DNA of 8,687 nucleotides from Actinomycetota bacterium (lineage in GTDB: Bacteria > Actinomycetota > Actinomycetes > Nanopelagicales > Nanopelagicaceae). Both the position numbers and the translations under genes were made by a program. Positions 6,250-8,687 of this stretch are shown piece after piece. Position 1 is the first letter of the stretch, and each line of letters opens with the position of its first letter. Where the stretch lies: NCBI GenBank assembly GCA_005777515.1, contig SXMA01000054.1, positions 1 to 8,687 of the forward strand, read 5' to 3'. The notes beneath the pieces are model-generated. The model saw nothing but the letters and a program-made list of their open reading frames with translations. It did not search any database and was not told where the DNA came from.

Positions 6250-6708
6250 CTATAACGAGGCTAGCGCGCTTCTGTAATCCTCGATTTTTCTCGCCTCAGC
6301 AGGGCTATTTACTACGCTCCAGCGCACAATTCCTGCCTTATCGATAATAAATGTGCCGCGTAGCGCAAGACCGCGATCTTCATTAAATACGCCATATTTC
6401 TTCGCAACTGCGCCATGGGGCCAGAAGTCAGAGAGCAGTGGGAAGTTATAGCCCTCCTTCTCTGCAAAGACTTTCTGGGTAAACATCGCATCACATGAGA
6501 TTGCAAGGAGTTCGATTTTTTCATTTTGGAAAGCCGATAGATCATCTCTTAGCGCGCAGAGCTCTCCGGTGCAGGTTCCAGTGAAGGCAAAAGGAAAGAA
6601 GACTAGAACCACATTTTTCGTGCCTCTATATGAGGAGAGTGAAACTTTCTCTCCAAATTGATTTACCAATTCAAAATCAGGTGCAAGATCTCCAGTTTTT
6701 ATTGACAT
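6250..6708 (-). CDS. ahpE: AhpE-type peroxiredoxin
   Basis: This cytosolic thiol peroxidase, 152 aa, reduces hydrogen peroxide, organic hydroperoxides and probably peroxynitrite. It closely resembles M. tuberculosis AhpE (153 aa): NVVLVFFPFAFTGTCTGEL, FPLLSDFWPHGAVAKKYGVF and RGTFIIDKAGIVRW. The peroxidatic cysteine is C46 in the TxxC-type motif FTGTC, with conserved Pro39 and Thr43. Two further cysteines are present: C51, five residues after C46 as in BCP/PrxQ proteins, and C72. Mycobacterial AhpE has Asp at the C51 position and acts as a 1-Cys enzyme. The start ATG overlaps the DUF3052 stop by 1 nt (TAATG), with GGAAG (6719-6715) 6 nt upstream, so the two genes are coupled. Confidence 0.93.
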   Translation of the reverse strand: MSIKTGDLAPDFELVNQFGEKVSLSSYRGTKNVVLVFFPFAFTGTCTGELCALRDDLSAFQNEKIELLAISCDAMFTQKVFAEKEGYNFPLLSDFWPHGAVAKKYGVFNEDRGLALRGTFIIDKAGIVRWSVVNSPAEARKIEDYRSALASL

Positions 6709-7127
6709 TATTTTCTTCCACTCTTTCTCGCAACCAATCTAGTTGCAGTCCAATCCTTAGATGCAGGAATCGTTGAGGTGAGACTTAAGCCTGCAGTCTG
6801 GGCAGCATCTTGAATATCACTTGGCTCAACATGTCCTGGCCTTGAAACCTTTGGTGTTAGAAGCCAGATCGGACCTGATTCACTTAAGTAGGTAAGGCAG
6901 TCAACTAGCTCATCGATTAGATCGCCATCATCTTCGCGCCACCAGGTAATAACGGCATCTACTACCTCTTGAGAATTCTCATCAAGAAAATCACTTCCGG
7001 AAGTAGTTGAGATCTCGCTACGAATTGTTTCATCGCAATCACTTCCAAAGCCTCGCTCTAACACGAGATAACCGCTCTGGATTCCCATTCGGGATGCCAG
7101 TTGCCCTGGCCCCACCGGGGTGCTCAA
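6708..7127 (-). CDS. DUF3052 family protein
   Basis: Product is 139 aa. The actinobacterial DUF3052 signature is clear: SRMGIQSGYLVLERGFGSD near the start, VVDAVITWWREDDGDLIDEL in the middle, then GPIWLLTPKVSRPGHVEPSD and DWTATRLVARK at the end. The protein is acidic and soluble, with no signal peptide; its biochemical role is unknown. The start is TTG 7127, supported by a strong AAGGAG (7139-7134) 6 nt upstream and by the lack of a nearby ATG. Its last base pairs overlap the ahpE start. The pairing with ahpE and the divergent aceE matches Rv2239c beside Rv2238c and Rv2241, which suggests a link to oxidative or central metabolism without showing what it is. Confidence 0.88.
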   Translation of the reverse strand: MSTPVGPGQLASRMGIQSGYLVLERGFGSDCDETIRSEISTTSGSDFLDENSQEVVDAVITWWREDDGDLIDELVDCLTYLSESGPIWLLTPKVSRPGHVEPSDIQDAAQTAGLSLTSTIPASKDWTATRLVARKSGRK

Positions 7128-7145
7128 TGCCTTCTCCTTAACATT

Positions 7146-7181
7146 CTTAGCTCGCTCAAAAGTTGAGCCTTATGGGCTAAG
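7146..7181. promoter_or_regulatory. Nested inverted repeat in the DUF3052-aceE divergent region
   Basis: Bases 7154-7159 (GCTCAA) and 7163-7168 (TTGAGC) form a perfect 6-bp hairpin with a 3-nt loop. An outer perfect pair, CTTAGC (7146-7151) and GCTAAG (7176-7181), encloses it. It lies 7 bp upstream of the AAGGAG ribosome site of the DUF3052 gene, so it could be an mRNA leader hairpin, or a protein operator seen from either strand. The rest of the 151-bp gap (7128-7278) has no recognisable gene. Confidence 0.4.
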
Positions 7182-7278
7182 TCCACACTCTTAAGGGCTA
7201 GAAAGCAACTTGGTAAAAGGGGCAAACTCACACTCCTTGGATTTCACTCAAAGCGCCATTTAAGGCAAAGATAGCCCT

Positions 7279-8687
7279 GTGAGCCCAGGCCCAGAGAATA
7301 TGAATAATCTCCAAGACCTCCATGTGGATCAGCTAATCGATGCCAATCCCGATGAGACCGCCGAATGGCACCAGAGCCTTGATTCCTTAATTAAATATGC
7401 CGGACCAGCGCGGGCTCGCTACCTGATGCTCTCACTTATTAAACGTGCTCATGAGGCAAATATTCAACTTCCAAATCTGCGTCTTACCGATTACATGAAC
7501 ACCATTCCACCTGAGAGTGAACCGCAATTTCCTGGTGATGAATTTCTAGAGCGAAGAATTCGGGCATACATCAGATGGAATGCAGCGATCATGGTCCATC
7601 GCGCCCAGCGCCCTGGAGTTGGTGTTGGTGGACACATTTCAACTTTTGCATCATCTGCTGCGTTATATGAAGTTGGTTTTAATCACTTCTTTAAGGGAAA
7701 AGATCATCCAGGCGGCGGAGATCAGATATTTTTCCAAGGACATGCATCACCTGGAATGTATGCCAGAGCATTTCTTGAAGGACGCTTAAGCGAGCACCAA
7801 TTAGATGGATTTAGACAAGAGCTCTCACACTCAGGTGGCGGACTCTCCTCCTATCCACATCCAAGACTTATGCCAGAGTTCTGGGAGTTTCCAACTGTCT
7901 CTATGGGACTTGGTCCGATTAATTCAATTTATCAGGCCCGTTTTAATCGCTATCTTCATAACCGCGGAATTAAAGATACCTCGGGCCAACACGTCTGGGC
8001 ATTTCTTGGCGATGGCGAGATGGATGAACCAGAGAGCGTTTCAGCTCTGACTCTTGCTGCTAGAGAAAACCTAGATAACTTAACCTTTGTTGTTAATTGC
8101 AATCTACAGAGACTTGATGGACCGGTACGTGGCAATGGGAAGATTATCCAAGAACTTGAAGCCCTATTCACTGGCGCCGGATGGAATGTAATCAAAGTAG
8201 TTTGGGGAAGAGAGTGGGATCCACTCTTTGCAATGGATAAAGAAGGCGCGCTAGTTGAGCTGATGAATAAGACGCCGGATGGAGATTTCCAAACTTATAA
8301 GGCAGAAAGCGGAGCCTTTGTGAGAGAGAATTTCTTTAATCGTGATCCAAGAACAGCTGCGATGGTGGCTAATTGGAGTGATGATGATATTTGGAATCTG
8401 AAGCGCGGCGGCCATGATTATCAGAAGCTCTACGCTGCTTATCAATCAGCGATGAACCATAAAGGCCAGCCCACTGTAATTCTTGCTAAAACCATTAAGG
8501 GCTGGACTTTGGGATCACATTTTGAGGGTCGAAATGCTACCCATCAGATGAAGAAGTTAAAGCTTGAAGATCTTAAAGCGCTAAGAGATCGTCTCTATCT
8601 AGAAATAGATGATGAGAAATTAGATGAAAAACTTCCACCATATTTTCATCCCGGAAAAGAATCTCCAGAATTCCAATACATGATGGA
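7279..8687 (+). CDS. aceE: Pyruvate dehydrogenase E1 component, homodimeric type (5' part)
   Basis: About 469 residues of an enzyme of roughly 900 are in the window; the 3' end is cut off. AceE decarboxylates pyruvate with thiamine diphosphate and passes the acetyl group to lipoyl-E2, feeding acetyl-CoA to the TCA cycle. The protein matches actinobacterial AceE closely: [50 protein letters not shown] and [19 protein letters not shown]. The thiamine diphosphate motif runs from G244-D245-G246 ([10 protein letters not shown]) to N273-C274-N275 ([10 protein letters not shown]). An in-frame TAA at 7261 limits the start. GTG 7279 is chosen over ATG 7300, but neither has a Shine-Dalgarno sequence; a weak AAAGAT (7267-7272) 6 nt before GTG would fit a leaderless start. 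It is transcribed divergently from DUF3052-ahpE. Confidence 0.95.
   Translation, partial: MSPGPENMNNLQDLHVDQLIDANPDETAEWHQSLDSLIKYAGPARARYLMLSLIKRAHEANIQLPNLRLTDYMNTIPPESEPQFPGDEFLERRIRAYIRWNAAIMVHRAQRPGVGVGGHISTFASSAALYEVGFNHFFKGKDHPGGGDQIFFQGHASPGMYARAFLEGRLSEHQLDGFRQELSHSGGGLSSYPHPRLMPEFWEFPTVSMGLGPINSIYQARFNRYLHNRGIKDTSGQHVWAFLGDGEMDEPESVSALTLAARENLDNLTFVVNCNLQRLDGPVRGNGKIIQELEALFTGAGWNVIKVVWGREWDPLFAMDKEGALVELMNKTPDGDFQTYKAESGAFVRENFFNRDPRTAAMVANWSDDDIWNLKRGGHDYQKLYAAYQSAMNHKGQPTVILAKTIKGWTLGSHFEGRNATHQMKKLKLEDLKALRDRLYLEIDDEKLDEKLPPYFHPGKESPEFQYMM

Noticed and set aside
7580..8050. Two plus-strand frames of 69 and 81 codons and minus-strand frames near 7956-8445
   Set aside because: All are inside aceE in other frames; the aceE frame is continuous from 7279 to the window end with strong family motifs.

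Overview
The window looks like a chromosomal segment of a streamlined, low-GC actinobacterium, probably of the freshwater acI / Nanopelagicales type. This is inferred from AT-leaning codon use, very tight gene packing and proteins that resemble actinobacterial families. Part of the gene content matches a region of the Mycobacterium tuberculosis chromosome as I recall it: RNase HI with a zinc-ribbon protein (Rv2228c-Rv2229c), and ahpE with a DUF3052 gene beside aceE (Rv2238c, Rv2239c, Rv2241). No transposase, phage gene or CRISPR array is visible.

Left part (1-3434): the RNase P RNA gene rnpB lies on the minus strand with its own promoter and a hairpin-plus-U-tract terminator. Divergent from it is a two-gene operon, tldD-tldE, for the two subunits of the TldD/TldE (PmbA) metalloprotease, joined by a 4-nt ATGA overlap. 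Middle part (3438-5316): a minus-strand pair encodes a coiled-coil zinc-ribbon protein followed by a single-domain RNase HI. Divergent from them is a secreted protein with a 76-residue Thr-Pro linker ending in a cytochrome b5-like heme domain.

Accessory part (5323-6094, minus strand): a DUF4287-DUF1801 protein is preceded by two tightly packed micro-ORFs. One encodes a 28-residue single-span membrane peptide. The other encodes a 37-residue peptide with eight cysteines that looks like a metallothionein-type metal binder. This is the least explained part of the window. Right part (6155-8687): tRNA-Val(UAC) lies 20 nt behind an ahpE-type peroxiredoxin gene, which is coupled to a DUF3052 gene. 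Divergent from these is the 5' half of aceE, the E1 subunit of pyruvate dehydrogenase, which runs off the window.

The genes mostly serve housekeeping: RNA processing (rnpB, tRNA, RNase HI), proteolysis (TldD/E), central carbon flux (aceE) and peroxide defence (AhpE). The secreted heme-domain protein and the Cys-rich operon are the species-specific additions between conserved blocks.
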